Shown here: one piece after another, positions 52,097 to 60,750 of the stretch | Numbering within the stretch: the stretch's first letter is position 1 | How the letters are laid out: each line of letters opens with the position of its first letter | NCBI GenBank assembly: GCA_965233665.1 | Contig: CBDDTG010000047.1 | Coordinates: 40,851-104,850, forward strand | Reading direction: 5' to 3' | Length of the DNA: 64,000 nt | Source of the DNA: Bacterioplanes sp965233665 | Lineage (GTDB): Bacteria; Pseudomonadota; Gammaproteobacteria; Pseudomonadales; Oceanobacteraceae | The notes under the pieces: generated by a model | What the model was told of the DNA's origin: nothing | What the model saw: only the letters and a program-made list of their open reading frames with translations | Databases searched by the model: none | Position numbers and translations under genes: made by a program

Positions 52097-52125
52097 AGCG
52101 GCAAACGCCGTTGCCGCTATTTTTT
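52097..52125 (+). terminator. Terminator/attenuator inside the imelysin operon
   Basis: AGCGGCAA, a 6-nt loop and TTGCCGCT form a perfect 8-bp stem followed by ATTTTTT. It stands between the first imelysin gene and the di-haem gene. A second hairpin (CTGCTCA GCA TGAGCAG) precedes it at about 52067-52083. Most transcripts would end here, giving more imelysin than the downstream proteins. Confidence 0.85.
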
Positions 52126-52146
52126 GCATCCATTGCTGTAACCACA

Positions 52147-53580
52147 ATGACCCGATTCATACCCCCAGCTGTGTTTGTGCTGCTTACCTTGAGCGGCTGT
52201 CAGGATGCTCCGCCCTATGACCCGGCAGAAGCATTGCCAGCGGGCGATGCCAGTGTCAGCTTCAGCCCGTTTCCCAGCTCTGAGCTGCCCGCAGCTAACC
52301 TGCCAGCATCTGCCAAACCCGATTTTTACGCCGGCAAAGCCCTGGCCCATCAGCCTTGGGTAAAAGCCCCCACCATTACCGATGCCCGCGATGGCCTTGG
52401 CCCTTTGTACAACGCTCGAACCTGCTTGGCCTGCCACACCAAAGGCGGCCGCGGCCACGTGCCCGACAGCGGCGATACACCATTGCTGAGCGCCTTTTTG
52501 CGCTTAAGCATTCCCGGTAGTCACCCACAACACGGTGCCATTGCCGAGCCCACTTACGGCGAGCAACTGCAGTCACAATCGGTGGCGCTGGGGCATCAAT
52601 TACGCGCTAGCCAGCCTGATTTGCCCATGTCCGTTGCGCCCGAGGGCTATGTTCACCTGCATTGGCAAGAGCAAAGCTTTGTCTACCCCGATGGGCACAC
52701 ACTGAATTTGCGTCGTCCGCGCATTGAAATCCGCAATCTGGGCTACGGCCCGCTGCATCCAGATACCTTGATGAGCTTGCGCATTGCACCGTCTATTCAT
52801 GGTGCCGGCTTGATCGAACTGATCGACCAAGCGGACATCGATGCTTTAGCTGACCCCGAAGACCTAGACGGTGACGGTATTTCTGGCCGTGTTAACCAGG
52901 TGTGGGATTATCGCCAGCAAGTCAGCAAACCCGGTCGCTTCGGCCTCAAAGCCAATCGTGCCAGCCTGGAAATCACCGTAGCGGGCGCCTTTGCCGGCGA
53001 TGTCGGCATCACCAACCCGCTGTTTCCGCAGCAACCTTGCAGCTCGGCTCAGCCCAGCTGCAACCAGCAGCCAGATGGCAATGACGCCGATGGCGTAGAG
53101 CTCAGAGAAGAGCTGCTGCAACTGGTGGTCGACTTCAACCGCAATCTCGGCGTGCCCAAGCGTCGCAGCCCAGAAAACAGCCAGGTAATGGCGGGCCGTG
53201 AGTTGTTTTATCAAAGCGGCTGCCAGCGCTGTCATCAGCCGGACTTCACCACCGTCGCCAGCGACCAACAGCCGCATCTTGGGGGCCAGCGCATTTGGCC
53301 GTACAGCGACTTTTTGTTGCACGACATGGGGCCAGAACTGGCTGACGGCCGCTCAGATTACCAGGCCAGTGGCCGCGAATGGCGCACAGCGCCGCTGTGG
53401 GGCATTGGTCTTAGCAAACACATCAGCGGCAGTCAGAACTTTTTGCACGATGGTCGTGCTCGCTCGGTAGAAGAAGCCATTCTCTGGCACGGCGGCGAAG
53501 CTTCAGCCAGTCGCCAGGCATTTACCGAACTCAGCACGCCACAGCGCCAACAGTTGCTGATGTTTGTGAATTCTTTGTGA
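52147..53580 (+). CDS. Di-haem oxidoreductase, imelysin-operon type
   Basis: 477 residues from ATG 52147; a 30-codon upstream extension runs through the terminator and is rejected. Lipoprotein signal (VFVLLTLSGC). Haem c sites CLACHTKGGRGH (near residue 97) and CQRCHQPDF (near 360), with GIGLSKHISGSQNFLHDGRA near the end. It fits the di-haem oxidoreductase family (DHOR, DUF1111) that accompanies imelysins. It probably handles electrons or iron redox state at the cell surface; the substrate is not known. Confidence 0.9.
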   Translation: MTRFIPPAVFVLLTLSGCQDAPPYDPAEALPAGDASVSFSPFPSSELPAANLPASAKPDFYAGKALAHQPWVKAPTITDARDGLGPLYNARTCLACHTKGGRGHVPDSGDTPLLSAFLRLSIPGSHPQHGAIAEPTYGEQLQSQSVALGHQLRASQPDLPMSVAPEGYVHLHWQEQSFVYPDGHTLNLRRPRIEIRNLGYGPLHPDTLMSLRIAPSIHGAGLIELIDQADIDALADPEDLDGDGISGRVNQVWDYRQQVSKPGRFGLKANRASLEITVAGAFAGDVGITNPLFPQQPCSSAQPSCNQQPDGNDADGVELREELLQLVVDFNRNLGVPKRRSPENSQVMAGRELFYQSGCQRCHQPDFTTVASDQQPHLGGQRIWPYSDFLLHDMGPELADGRSDYQASGREWRTAPLWGIGLSKHISGSQNFLHDGRARSVEEAILWHGGEASASRQAFTELSTPQRQQLLMFVNSL

Positions 53581-53591
53581 GGTAGCTCCCG

Positions 53592-54746
53592 ATGACCATG
53601 CCCATCAATGCCAGACGGCGCCAGCTAGTGCTCGCCGGCCTCTCTTTGCCAGCCATCGCCGCCTTTAGCGGTGGCCGTTATCTGGCGCAACAACCTGCTC
53701 AGCACGAATGGCTGATCTCGGCTCAAGGACGCACACAAGCGCAATACGGTGCCGCCTGGACCAACGGCCCTAAGCACGCAACCGCAGTCACCGGCCTGCG
53801 TGGCCACGATGTGGTGCAACATGCCCTAAGGCCCCAGCATGTCATTGTGGTGGCGCGCCGTCCGGGGCGGGAGCTGGTGGAAATCGACTTGCTCTCTGGG
53901 CGCATCCAACAACGCAGCACGTGCCTGCCTCACCACCATTTAAATGGCCACGCCTGCTTCAGCGCCGATGGCCGTTACTTGTTTACCAGCGAATCCGATT
54001 ACCAACAGGGCACTGGTCGCTTGGTGGTGCGCGACGCCGACAACTATCAGGTGTTAGATTCATTCAGCAGCCACGGCATCGGTCCACACGAGCTGCAACT
54101 GATGCCTGACGGACGCACCCTGGCCGTTGCCAACGGTGGTTTGCTGACGCACCCAGATAGCGGACGCAAAGTCTTAAACCTCGACAGCATGCGCTCCAGT
54201 TTGAGCTTGATCGACAGCTATAACGGCGAACTGTTAGCGGAATATCGAGTGGCCGAGCCAAAGGCCAGCATTCGTCATCTGGATGTCGCGCAGGATGGCA
54301 GCATTAGCGTGGCTTTGCAGATGCAACGCCAAGCAGCCGAGCATCAGCAGTTGGCCCCACTGGCTGCGCTGTTGCCGGCAGGCGGCAATGCCTTACAGGT
54401 GCTAGACAGCCCTGAAGCCTTGCTGTGGCACTGCAACGATTACATGGGCAGCACCCGCATCAATAGCCGCAGCCGCTTGGCCGGCTTTACCAGCCCGCGT
54501 GGCGACATCGCCCTGTTTTGGCACATCGACAGCGGCCAGCTGGCCGGCTACCACCGCTTACACGACGTTTGCGGATTAACCGTCAGCCTCGACCAAAGGC
54601 GCTTTATTTTGACCAACTCTGATGGCCATGTACGCCAGCTCGATGCTTTCAACTTAGAGGAAATTCCCGGCAGTCGTCAGCACCTGAGCGATGTCGCCTG
54701 GGATAACCATTTGCACGCCATCGACCCCAACCTCGCCGCCAGCTAG
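53592..54746 (+). CDS. DUF1513 beta-propeller-like protein
   Basis: 384 residues. A twin-Arg-type start (NARRRQLVLAGLSLPAIAAF) suggests Tat export. The body is a repeated beta pattern: HHHLNGHACFSADGRYLFTSESDY, GIGPHELQLMPDGRTLAVANGG, ASIRHLDVAQDGSISVALQ, and GLTVSLDQRRFILTNSDGHV, consistent with a seven-bladed propeller. DUF1513 genes sit with imelysin genes across proteobacteria; function is unknown. It starts 11 bp after the di-haem gene. Confidence 0.92.
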   Translation: MTMPINARRRQLVLAGLSLPAIAAFSGGRYLAQQPAQHEWLISAQGRTQAQYGAAWTNGPKHATAVTGLRGHDVVQHALRPQHVIVVARRPGRELVEIDLLSGRIQQRSTCLPHHHLNGHACFSADGRYLFTSESDYQQGTGRLVVRDADNYQVLDSFSSHGIGPHELQLMPDGRTLAVANGGLLTHPDSGRKVLNLDSMRSSLSLIDSYNGELLAEYRVAEPKASIRHLDVAQDGSISVALQMQRQAAEHQQLAPLAALLPAGGNALQVLDSPEALLWHCNDYMGSTRINSRSRLAGFTSPRGDIALFWHIDSGQLAGYHRLHDVCGLTVSLDQRRFILTNSDGHVRQLDAFNLEEIPGSRQHLSDVAWDNHLHAIDPNLAAS

Positions 54747-54765
54747 CGCGGCTTTGGAGACCGTG

Positions 54766-55842
54766 ATGATTACAACAAAGTACACCGCCTTATCCGCCAC
54801 CGCCCTTAGCTGCGCTTTGCTTCTCAGCGCCTGTGGCGGCGGTGGCAGCAGTAGCAGCAGTGACAGCAACTCAGGCGAAGGCCTTAGCCAAGCAGAGCGC
54901 CAGAGCTTGGTGGAAGCCATTACCCGAGAACAAATCTTGCCAGCCGTCGCTGACCTGCATGAGCAGGCTGCCGTATTAAACAGCCAGGCCCAGAGCTGGT
55001 GTCAGCAGCCTGGCGCCGACGGCTTGCCAGGGTTGCAGCAACAATGGCTGGAGACCGCCGATGCCTGGTATCAAGTGCAACTGTTTAACTTTGGCCCGGC
55101 CGATGCCGACCCGGTGTTTCCACTTTACACCTACATAGATTCTTTGCGTTTACGCGGCACCGACTACCGTGAAACCGTGCGCACGACGCAGCAAAACTGG
55201 TTGGCAGAAGACACCCTGGATGCCACCTTTTTTGCCGAACAGCGCTTTCAATACGTCGGCTTACTGGCGTTAGAAGAAGCGTTGTTTTATGGCGACGACT
55301 TAGCCGAAAGCTATGCCACTACGCCCCAGCGCTGCGCCATATTGACCGGCCTTAGTGACCTGTTGCAGCAACACGTGCAACAGCTCGACCAGGGCTGGAA
55401 CAGTGACTACGACAACAGCGGCAGCGGCTATGCCCAGCGCCTGATCGACAATCAATTACCTAACGCTCGTGAGGCATTGACGCAGATTTTAATTAGCGGC
55501 CAGGAATACCTGGATTATTTGAAAAAGCGCAACGTCGCCACTCAGGCCGGCACCACGGCCGAGGCCTCTTGGCAGCTGGTAGACACCGCCTTTGAGGCCA
55601 GCAAGCGTTTGCTGACCGAACCCTACGCCGAGGCCAGCATTATAGAGCGCATGCAACAGCAAGGTTATGAGTTAAACGTCAATGCCGTGAACGCCAATAT
55701 TGCCATGGCCGAGCAGGCACTGGCAGAGCGCAATGCGGTAGATTTCAACGCCGCCATTGGCATGCTAGACGGTAACTTCAAGCGTGAAATTCCGGTGGCC
55801 TTAGGCATTGATCTGGGCATCAACTTCACGGACGGTGACTAA
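54766..55842 (+). CDS. Second imelysin-family lipoprotein
   Basis: 358 residues from ATG 54766 (GGAG 6 nt upstream). Lipoprotein signal (SATALSCALLLSAC) followed by a Gly/Ser linker. The helical imelysin fold is visible (QQQWLETADAWYQVQLFNFGPAD, RFQYVGLLALEEALFYGDD, TAEASWQLVDTAFEASKRLL). The GxHxxE motif of the first imelysin is replaced by VGLLALEEALFY, which keeps a Glu but lacks the His, so its metal site differs. It starts about 20 bp after the DUF1513 gene and closes the operon. Confidence 0.88.
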   Translation: MITTKYTALSATALSCALLLSACGGGGSSSSSDSNSGEGLSQAERQSLVEAITREQILPAVADLHEQAAVLNSQAQSWCQQPGADGLPGLQQQWLETADAWYQVQLFNFGPADADPVFPLYTYIDSLRLRGTDYRETVRTTQQNWLAEDTLDATFFAEQRFQYVGLLALEEALFYGDDLAESYATTPQRCAILTGLSDLLQQHVQQLDQGWNSDYDNSGSGYAQRLIDNQLPNAREALTQILISGQEYLDYLKKRNVATQAGTTAEASWQLVDTAFEASKRLLTEPYAEASIIERMQQQGYELNVNAVNANIAMAEQALAERNAVDFNAAIGMLDGNFKREIPVALGIDLGINFTDGD

Positions 55843-55859
55843 CGCTCGTTAGCTAGCAC

Positions 55860-58232
55860 TTAAAACAGCCGCAGCTGCTGACCTGCGAGGGTGGCAAAAT
55901 CCTCGCCGGTAAAGTGCAAAATGGCATCAGCAATGGGCTGCAGCTGTTTTTCTAAATAGTGCTGATAATCCAGCGCTGACGGACTGTGCTCCAGAGGCTC
56001 TGGGCCATTGACAGTCATGCGGTATTGAATCCAGCCGCCACGCTGAGCAAAGCGCGCAGGCTGGTTTTGCAGCATCAACCACTGCTCCAACTTTTGCGCC
56101 GCTCTGGCGTGGGGAGGGATTTGCCGCTGGTAGGCTGATAGCGGCCGGCGCAAACGTTTGCGATACACCAGCTGCGCATCCAGCTGGCCAGTTAACAGTT
56201 GCTCAACGGTTTGCCGCAGCCAGCTCTGATACGCCTCACCGGCAAACAAACGTCGCAACAGTTCGCGCTGAAAACCACGCGCCAATGGCGTCCAGTCGCT
56301 GCGCACCGCTTCCAGGCCTTTGACCACCAACTCGCTATGGCCCTCGGCATCTGCGGCCAAACCGGCATAGCGCTTTTTACTGCCCACCTCTTCACCGCGA
56401 ATCGACGGCATAAAAAACCGTCGATAGTAGGTTTCAAACTCCATTTCTAGAAAGCTTTGAATGCCAAACTCTTGCTGCAGCTGTTGGCGCCAATGCTGGC
56501 TCAGCCACTGTGCCAGTTGTTGCCCCTGTTGATGGGCCGCCTGTGGCGATTTAGGCGGTTGAATGGCCACGAATACCGAATCGGTATCGCCATAAATGAC
56601 TTGATGGCCTTGCGCTTCAATCCAGGCGGCACTGCGGCGAATGATTTCATGGCCGCGCATGGTGATGGAGCTGGACAAACGCGTATCGTAAAAGCGACAG
56701 CCATCGGAGCCCAGTACGCCATAGCAGGACGCCATGATGATTTTAATGGCTTGTGCCAGCGGTTGGTTACCATCGCGTTTGGCTTGATCGCGATAACGCC
56801 CAAGTTGAGCAATCAGCTCTGGCAACAGGTGCTGCTGTTTGTGAAAGACGCCATCAAAAAAACCCGGCACCGTGAGCTCGCCGGCAAACGCCTCCTGCGG
56901 TTGTGCCTGCAGCCCCAAGACCAGGCCCATGGGGTCAATCTTAAAACTGCGAATAATCGACGGATATAGGCTTTTAAAATCCAGCACCAAAACATGTTCG
57001 TGCAAGCCAGGGCGTGAGTCCATCACCAGGCCACCCGGGCTTTTGCGCTGGTGATACCCTTCCCCGATGTTGGGGGCGACAAAGCCTGCGCGGTGCAGGC
57101 GTGGCAAATACAGGTTTTCAAACGCCGCCACCGAGCCGCCCATGCGATCTGGTGCTAGGCCTGTCATGTGGGCACGCTCAATGGTGAAATTGAGCAAGTC
57201 GGCGTGCTCAAAAATGCGCCACACCAGCTCGCAATCTTTCAGGTTGTAGCGCGCTAAGCCAACTGGGTCAGTCTCGAACAGACGTTCGATATCGTCGCCG
57301 CGCTGCTCGCCATGCAACAGCTTGCCCTCGCCTAGCAGCTCAGCTGCCACATCGTTCAACGCGAAGCTCTCAAATTGCCAGGTGGCGTTGCGCAGCAAGG
57401 CAATGCCATCCAGTGCCAAGCGCCCGGCCATATGGATAAACACTCGCTCTGGGTTAGTGCGACTGCGGCGCCAATTAAGCACCTCACCGTTACGGCCAAG
57501 GCGCAATTCAATGCCCAGTTGCTTGGCTTTGTTGCGCAAAAACTCCAAGTCAAACTGCACTAGGTTCCAACCCATCAACACATCTGGATCACTGTGCTGT
57601 ACGTAGTCGATAAAGCGCTGCAATAACGCTGTTTCATCGGCCAACCATTCGATGGTCAGCTCACTGTGCGCCGCTGTTACTGGCTTGGCACAGGTAAAAA
57701 TGCGCTGATCGCGATCACTGTAGACCGCAATAGAGAACAAGCGCTGTTGCTCATCACGACGCGGCATGGAGGTTTCGATATCCAATGATACGCAGTGCAA
57801 CTCCGGCACATAGCGCTTTGGTGCCAGCCGCACCTCGGTGCCCTGCGTGTGCAGCTCGGCGGCACCGTAAATAAAGCGCTCCATCAGGTAGCGGTCGGTG
57901 GGACGAACATCGACTTCACGGCAAACGATGCCCTGCTCAGCCAGCACATCGCGCCAGCGATACAGATACCCTGCCGGCATATAGCAGGCACTGGTGGGTT
58001 GCAGGGCAAATGACTGCAATTGCAACGCTTTGATGGTGACGGGCCACCCCAAGGTGTCAGCGATGGCCTTGGCTCGCTCAGCATGCTCGCTGTCGATAAA
58101 ACACACGCCGGGCTGAGAGTGGCGCGTGCACATAGCTCCATCGGGCGTTGACCACCAGAAAATCAGCTCAGTGCCTTCTGGAGTGTCGTGCCACTCAGTG
58201 GTTAACAGAAAGGCTGGCGTTGGTTGTGGCAT
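55860..58232 (-). CDS. polB: DNA polymerase II (family B)
   Basis: 790 residues, as in other Pol II enzymes. The exonuclease domain (SLDIETSMP for Exo I, MGWNLVQFDLEFL for Exo II, ARYNLKDCELV for Exo III) is intact, so it should proofread. Polymerase motifs: DFKSLYPSIIRSFKIDP (A), KIIMASCYGVLGSD (B) and YGDTDSVFV (C). Pol II restarts replication and does translesion synthesis, usually as part of the SOS response; no LexA box was recognised upstream. Divergent from the pentapeptide gene. Confidence 0.97.
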   Translation of the reverse strand: MPQPTPAFLLTTEWHDTPEGTELIFWWSTPDGAMCTRHSQPGVCFIDSEHAERAKAIADTLGWPVTIKALQLQSFALQPTSACYMPAGYLYRWRDVLAEQGIVCREVDVRPTDRYLMERFIYGAAELHTQGTEVRLAPKRYVPELHCVSLDIETSMPRRDEQQRLFSIAVYSDRDQRIFTCAKPVTAAHSELTIEWLADETALLQRFIDYVQHSDPDVLMGWNLVQFDLEFLRNKAKQLGIELRLGRNGEVLNWRRSRTNPERVFIHMAGRLALDGIALLRNATWQFESFALNDVAAELLGEGKLLHGEQRGDDIERLFETDPVGLARYNLKDCELVWRIFEHADLLNFTIERAHMTGLAPDRMGGSVAAFENLYLPRLHRAGFVAPNIGEGYHQRKSPGGLVMDSRPGLHEHVLVLDFKSLYPSIIRSFKIDPMGLVLGLQAQPQEAFAGELTVPGFFDGVFHKQQHLLPELIAQLGRYRDQAKRDGNQPLAQAIKIIMASCYGVLGSDGCRFYDTRLSSSITMRGHEIIRRSAAWIEAQGHQVIYGDTDSVFVAIQPPKSPQAAHQQGQQLAQWLSQHWRQQLQQEFGIQSFLEMEFETYYRRFFMPSIRGEEVGSKKRYAGLAADAEGHSELVVKGLEAVRSDWTPLARGFQRELLRRLFAGEAYQSWLRQTVEQLLTGQLDAQLVYRKRLRRPLSAYQRQIPPHARAAQKLEQWLMLQNQPARFAQRGGWIQYRMTVNGPEPLEHSPSALDYQHYLEKQLQPIADAILHFTGEDFATLAGQQLRLF

Positions 58233-58385
58233 TGAGCATCTATACTGGCATAAGTGAGTTGGAAGTAACGCCGCTGCAGTGTATGAGGAAAACGCTGGCA
58301 GCCCAAACTTCGCCTTGTTTGTTGCGCAGCTATTTCACCAGCATTTAGCAAGCAGCCAGCAGCAACAGGCCTAAGGAGTCAGTGT

Positions 58386-58736
58386 ATGGCAAAGCCCATT
58401 ATCAGCCAGGACCCGCTGTATCAGTTATTACGTCATGACGATGTGGCGGGGTTTAACGCCGCACGCGAGCAAGGTCAGCCCGTCGCACTGCAAGGCTGCG
58501 ATTTACGCGGCCTGGACTTGCGCGAGATCAACTTCGCCGGACTCAACTTAAGCGATTGTTACTTTCGCGGTGCCGACTTGCGCGGTATTGATTTCAGCGG
58601 CTGCCAGCTCAATGGCGCCAGTTTGGCCGATGCTAAAATCAGTGGCTGTTATTTCCCACCAGAGCTGTCGGCACAAGAAATTTTGTTATCCGTAACTCAG
58701 GGGACGCGCTTGCGTCACCAAACCGGGCAGGAATGA
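58386..58736 (+). CDS. Pentapeptide-repeat protein
   Basis: 116 residues. About eight consecutive pentapeptides of the A(D/N)LXX type (LQGCDLRGLDLREINFAGLN, LSDCYFRGADLRGIDFSGCQ, LNGASLADAKISGCYF) span residues 35-95, forming a short right-handed beta-helix. No catalytic role. It precedes the cbpA-like gene by about 100 bp. Function unknown. Confidence 0.85.
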   Translation: MAKPIISQDPLYQLLRHDDVAGFNAAREQGQPVALQGCDLRGLDLREINFAGLNLSDCYFRGADLRGIDFSGCQLNGASLADAKISGCYFPPELSAQEILLSVTQGTRLRHQTGQE

Positions 58737-58833
58737 CGGGTTTGGTCTGTTCAAGCGTTCAAATTCATGTAACTTTGCGGCTGTCTTAACGCCTCTGGCG
58801 TTGCCAGCCCAATGCGAAACGCAGGATACACCC

Positions 58834-59634
58834 ATGTATTTAACCAGCCCTCCTTCAGACACCATCGCCCCATTGTTGGAGCGCATTCCAGATTTGACCC
58901 AAGCGCTGCTGGAGGACTTTGACCTCGGTACCGAGCGCACCACGCTGGAAGGGGTGGAAAATCTCTATGAGCTGTTCGACCCTGATCGTGTTTTTTTGAT
59001 TGAAGACGGTGCCCTGCAGCTGTGCCACAACGGTCAGACCCTGGTCAGCTTTGATGAGGGCGACTTGGTCGGCATCACGCACTCCTTCCATATGCCGACT
59101 CCGATCTTTCGCGCCGATGAATACGTTGAACTCATCGTCATTGATCGCAATGCCCTGTTGCGCCACATCTACTCTGACCAGCGCCGCATGCACTACTGGA
59201 GCCAATACCTGATCAGCCTCAATTCAGCCTTGCTTAACCACATGGCCGAGCAGCACAAAAGCCATGCCCGTCCAGCGGCAGGCTTTCAAAATGTGCAACC
59301 CGGAGAGGTGATCATTCAGCAAGGCGATGTCGCCGATCATGTTTACACCATCATCAGCGGCCATGCCGACGTGTTTGTGGACAACGTCAAAGTCGGTGAC
59401 ATTGGCGAAGAAGAAGTATTCGGTGCCATGGCCGCTTTTACCGGCGAAGCACGTTCTGCCACCGTGGTAGCGACGACGCCCTGCACCATTATGGCGGTAC
59501 CAAGAAAGGACTTTGTCTTGCTGATTGAAGCCCAGCCACAGGCGGCGCTGAACTTGATTGAAGGCTTTGCTCGTCGCATCAGCACCATGAATCAGCAACT
59601 CATCGAAGAGAGTGAGAAGCAAGATCAAAAATAA
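58834..59634 (+). CDS. cbpA: Cyclic nucleotide-binding protein, CbpA-like
   Basis: 266 residues from ATG 58834 (AGGA 7 nt upstream). The C-terminal half is a cNMP-binding domain: VQPGEVIIQQGDVADHVYTIISG, VFGAMAAFTGEARSATVVATTPC (phosphate-binding cassette with GEARSA). The N-terminal half is a degenerate copy (LFDPDRVFLIEDGALQL). No helix-turn-helix, so not a CRP. In P. aeruginosa cbpA (a cAMP-binding protein) lies directly before prrF1-prrF2, the same order seen here, which is the reason for the symbol. The first prrF Fur box overlaps its stop codon. Confidence 0.85.
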   Translation: MYLTSPPSDTIAPLLERIPDLTQALLEDFDLGTERTTLEGVENLYELFDPDRVFLIEDGALQLCHNGQTLVSFDEGDLVGITHSFHMPTPIFRADEYVELIVIDRNALLRHIYSDQRRMHYWSQYLISLNSALLNHMAEQHKSHARPAAGFQNVQPGEVIIQQGDVADHVYTIISGHADVFVDNVKVGDIGEEEVFGAMAAFTGEARSATVVATTPCTIMAVPRKDFVLLIEAQPQAALNLIEGFARRISTMNQQLIEESEKQDQK

Positions 59635-59649
59635 ATGAGAATCATTATT
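59631..59649 (+). promoter_or_regulatory. Fur box and promoter of prrF1
   Basis: ATAAATGAGAATCATTATT matches 14 of 19 Fur consensus positions. Directly after it come TTGACA (59648-59653), a 17-bp spacer and TACAGT (59671-59676). Fur bound here would cover the -35 box. Confidence 0.9.
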
Positions 59650-59682
59650 GACAAGATTGGGCGAGCTACGTACAGTGACATT

Positions 59683-59795
59683 CATCGGCGTCAGAGATGG
59701 CGCCGACGTTCAGAATCCTGCTTCGGCCCGGATTGTGATCTCTCTCATCAAGCTAATCACGGTTGCATTGGCCCCTCATCGAGGGGCTTTTTTTT
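59683..59795 (+). ncRNA. prrF1: PrrF-like iron-regulated small RNA, copy 1
   Basis: About 113 nt from the predicted start. A 5' hairpin (TCGGCG...CGCCGA) is followed by a single-stranded core (GATCTCTCTCATCAAGCTAA at 59738-59757, then TCACGG) that is identical in the second copy. It ends with the terminator GCCCCTCATCGAGGGGC and eight Ts. The Fur box, length, tandem duplication and cbpA neighbour match PrrF1 of Pseudomonas, an RNA that represses iron-using proteins when iron is scarce. Start position is predicted only. Confidence 0.88.
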
Positions 59796-59849
59796 GCCTA
59801 TCAATCACGCCAAACGCGCCAACCATGTAAAGAAAATAAATTCTTAAAT

Positions 59850-59868
59850 ATAAATGAGAATTGTTATT
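59850..59868 (+). promoter_or_regulatory. Fur box and promoter of prrF2
   Basis: ATAAATGAGAATTGTTATT, a slightly weaker Fur match than copy 1. It is followed by TTGGCT, a 17-bp spacer and TACAGT (59890-59895). The -10 is identical to that of copy 1; the -35 is poorer, so copy 2 may be less active. Confidence 0.85.
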
Positions 59869-59901
59869 GGCTGGAGCGTTTGGGATCTCTACAGTAGGTT
59901 T

Positions 59902-60017
59902 TGTCGACGCCAGAGATGGTGTCGGTGTTCAGAATCCAGAGCCATTGCAATGGATTGTGATCTCTCTCATCAAGCTAATCACGGTTGCTTTGCCCCTCAT
60001 TTGAGGGGCGTTTTTTT
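59902..60017 (+). ncRNA. prrF2: PrrF-like iron-regulated small RNA, copy 2
   Basis: About 116 nt. It shares a 37-nt block with copy 1 (59952-59988, around ATCTCTCTCATCAAGCTAAT) without a change. The 5' part is more diverged but keeps a hairpin (GTCGACGCC...GGTGTCGG). Terminator GCCCCTCATTTGAGGGGC plus seven Ts. Its end touches the stop codon of the convergent importer ATPase. A read-through product spanning both copies (like PrrH in P. aeruginosa) would include the 54-bp gap 59796-59849. Confidence 0.86.
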
Positions 60018-60750
60018 AGCGCCAACGAATCGAACCGCTCGCCGTTGATACCGGCACCTCAAACACCTCACTGAGCAGCTCAGCCGACATGACTTGCTGT
60101 GGACAACCCTGTGCCATCAAGCGACCGCAGCACAGCAGTGCCACTCGATCAGCACACTGCCATGCCAGATTAAGATCATGAATCACCATTACCACCGCCT
60201 TGCCCGCGCTGGCGTAATCGCGCGCTAACTGCAAGCACTGCTTTTGATGGCGCAAGTCCAGGGCGCTGAGTGGCTCATCCAACAACCACAGCTGGCCCTG
60301 TTGGGCTTGCAGCCAACTGCGCGCCAGCTGCACCCGCTGCTGCTCACCCCCCGATAACCAGCGCACTTGTTGCTGCGCCAAATACTCGATGTCCCAGTAC
60401 TGCAATGCCTGCTGCAAAGCTTGGCGCTCATGCACCACCGACTGTTGATTGAGGCTGCCCAGTGCCACCACTTCCGCCACCGTCAGTGGAAAGGACAGCG
60501 CACTGAGTTGCGGCAAAAAGCTGACCGTATTGGCCCACTGTTGACGGCTCCAATGCTGTGGCTGCTCACCATCGAGTTTGAGTTCGCCACGTGAAGGTGA
60601 CTCAAGCCCAGCCATCACTTGCAACAGGGTCGATTTACCTGCGCCATTAGGGCCCAGCAGCATCAGAATTTCGCCCCGCTGAACACTTAGCTCAACGCCA
60701 TCGACAATGGCCACAGCGCCACGGTTGACGCCGATATTGTGCAGTTGCAT
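60016..60750 (-). CDS. hmuV: Haem-type ABC importer, ATP-binding protein (HmuV/PhuV-like)
   Basis: 244 residues. ABC ATPase with Walker A GPNGAGKST, Q-loop LPQLS, signature LSGGEQQRVQLAR, Walker B LWLLDEPLSALD and switch His VIHD. ATG 60750 overlaps the permease stop in TGATG, so coupling is likely; ATG 60756 is an alternative. Length and the C-terminal EVFEVPV are typical of HmuV/BtuD-type subunits. Haem rather than cobalamin is favoured because prrF-phu linkage is known in Pseudomonas; no receptor or binding protein lies beside it. Confidence 0.88.
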   Translation of the reverse strand: MQLHNIGVNRGAVAIVDGVELSVQRGEILMLLGPNGAGKSTLLQVMAGLESPSRGELKLDGEQPQHWSRQQWANTVSFLPQLSALSFPLTVAEVVALGSLNQQSVVHERQALQQALQYWDIEYLAQQQVRWLSGGEQQRVQLARSWLQAQQGQLWLLDEPLSALDLRHQKQCLQLARDYASAGKAVVMVIHDLNLAWQCADRVALLCCGRLMAQGCPQQVMSAELLSEVFEVPVSTASGSIRWR

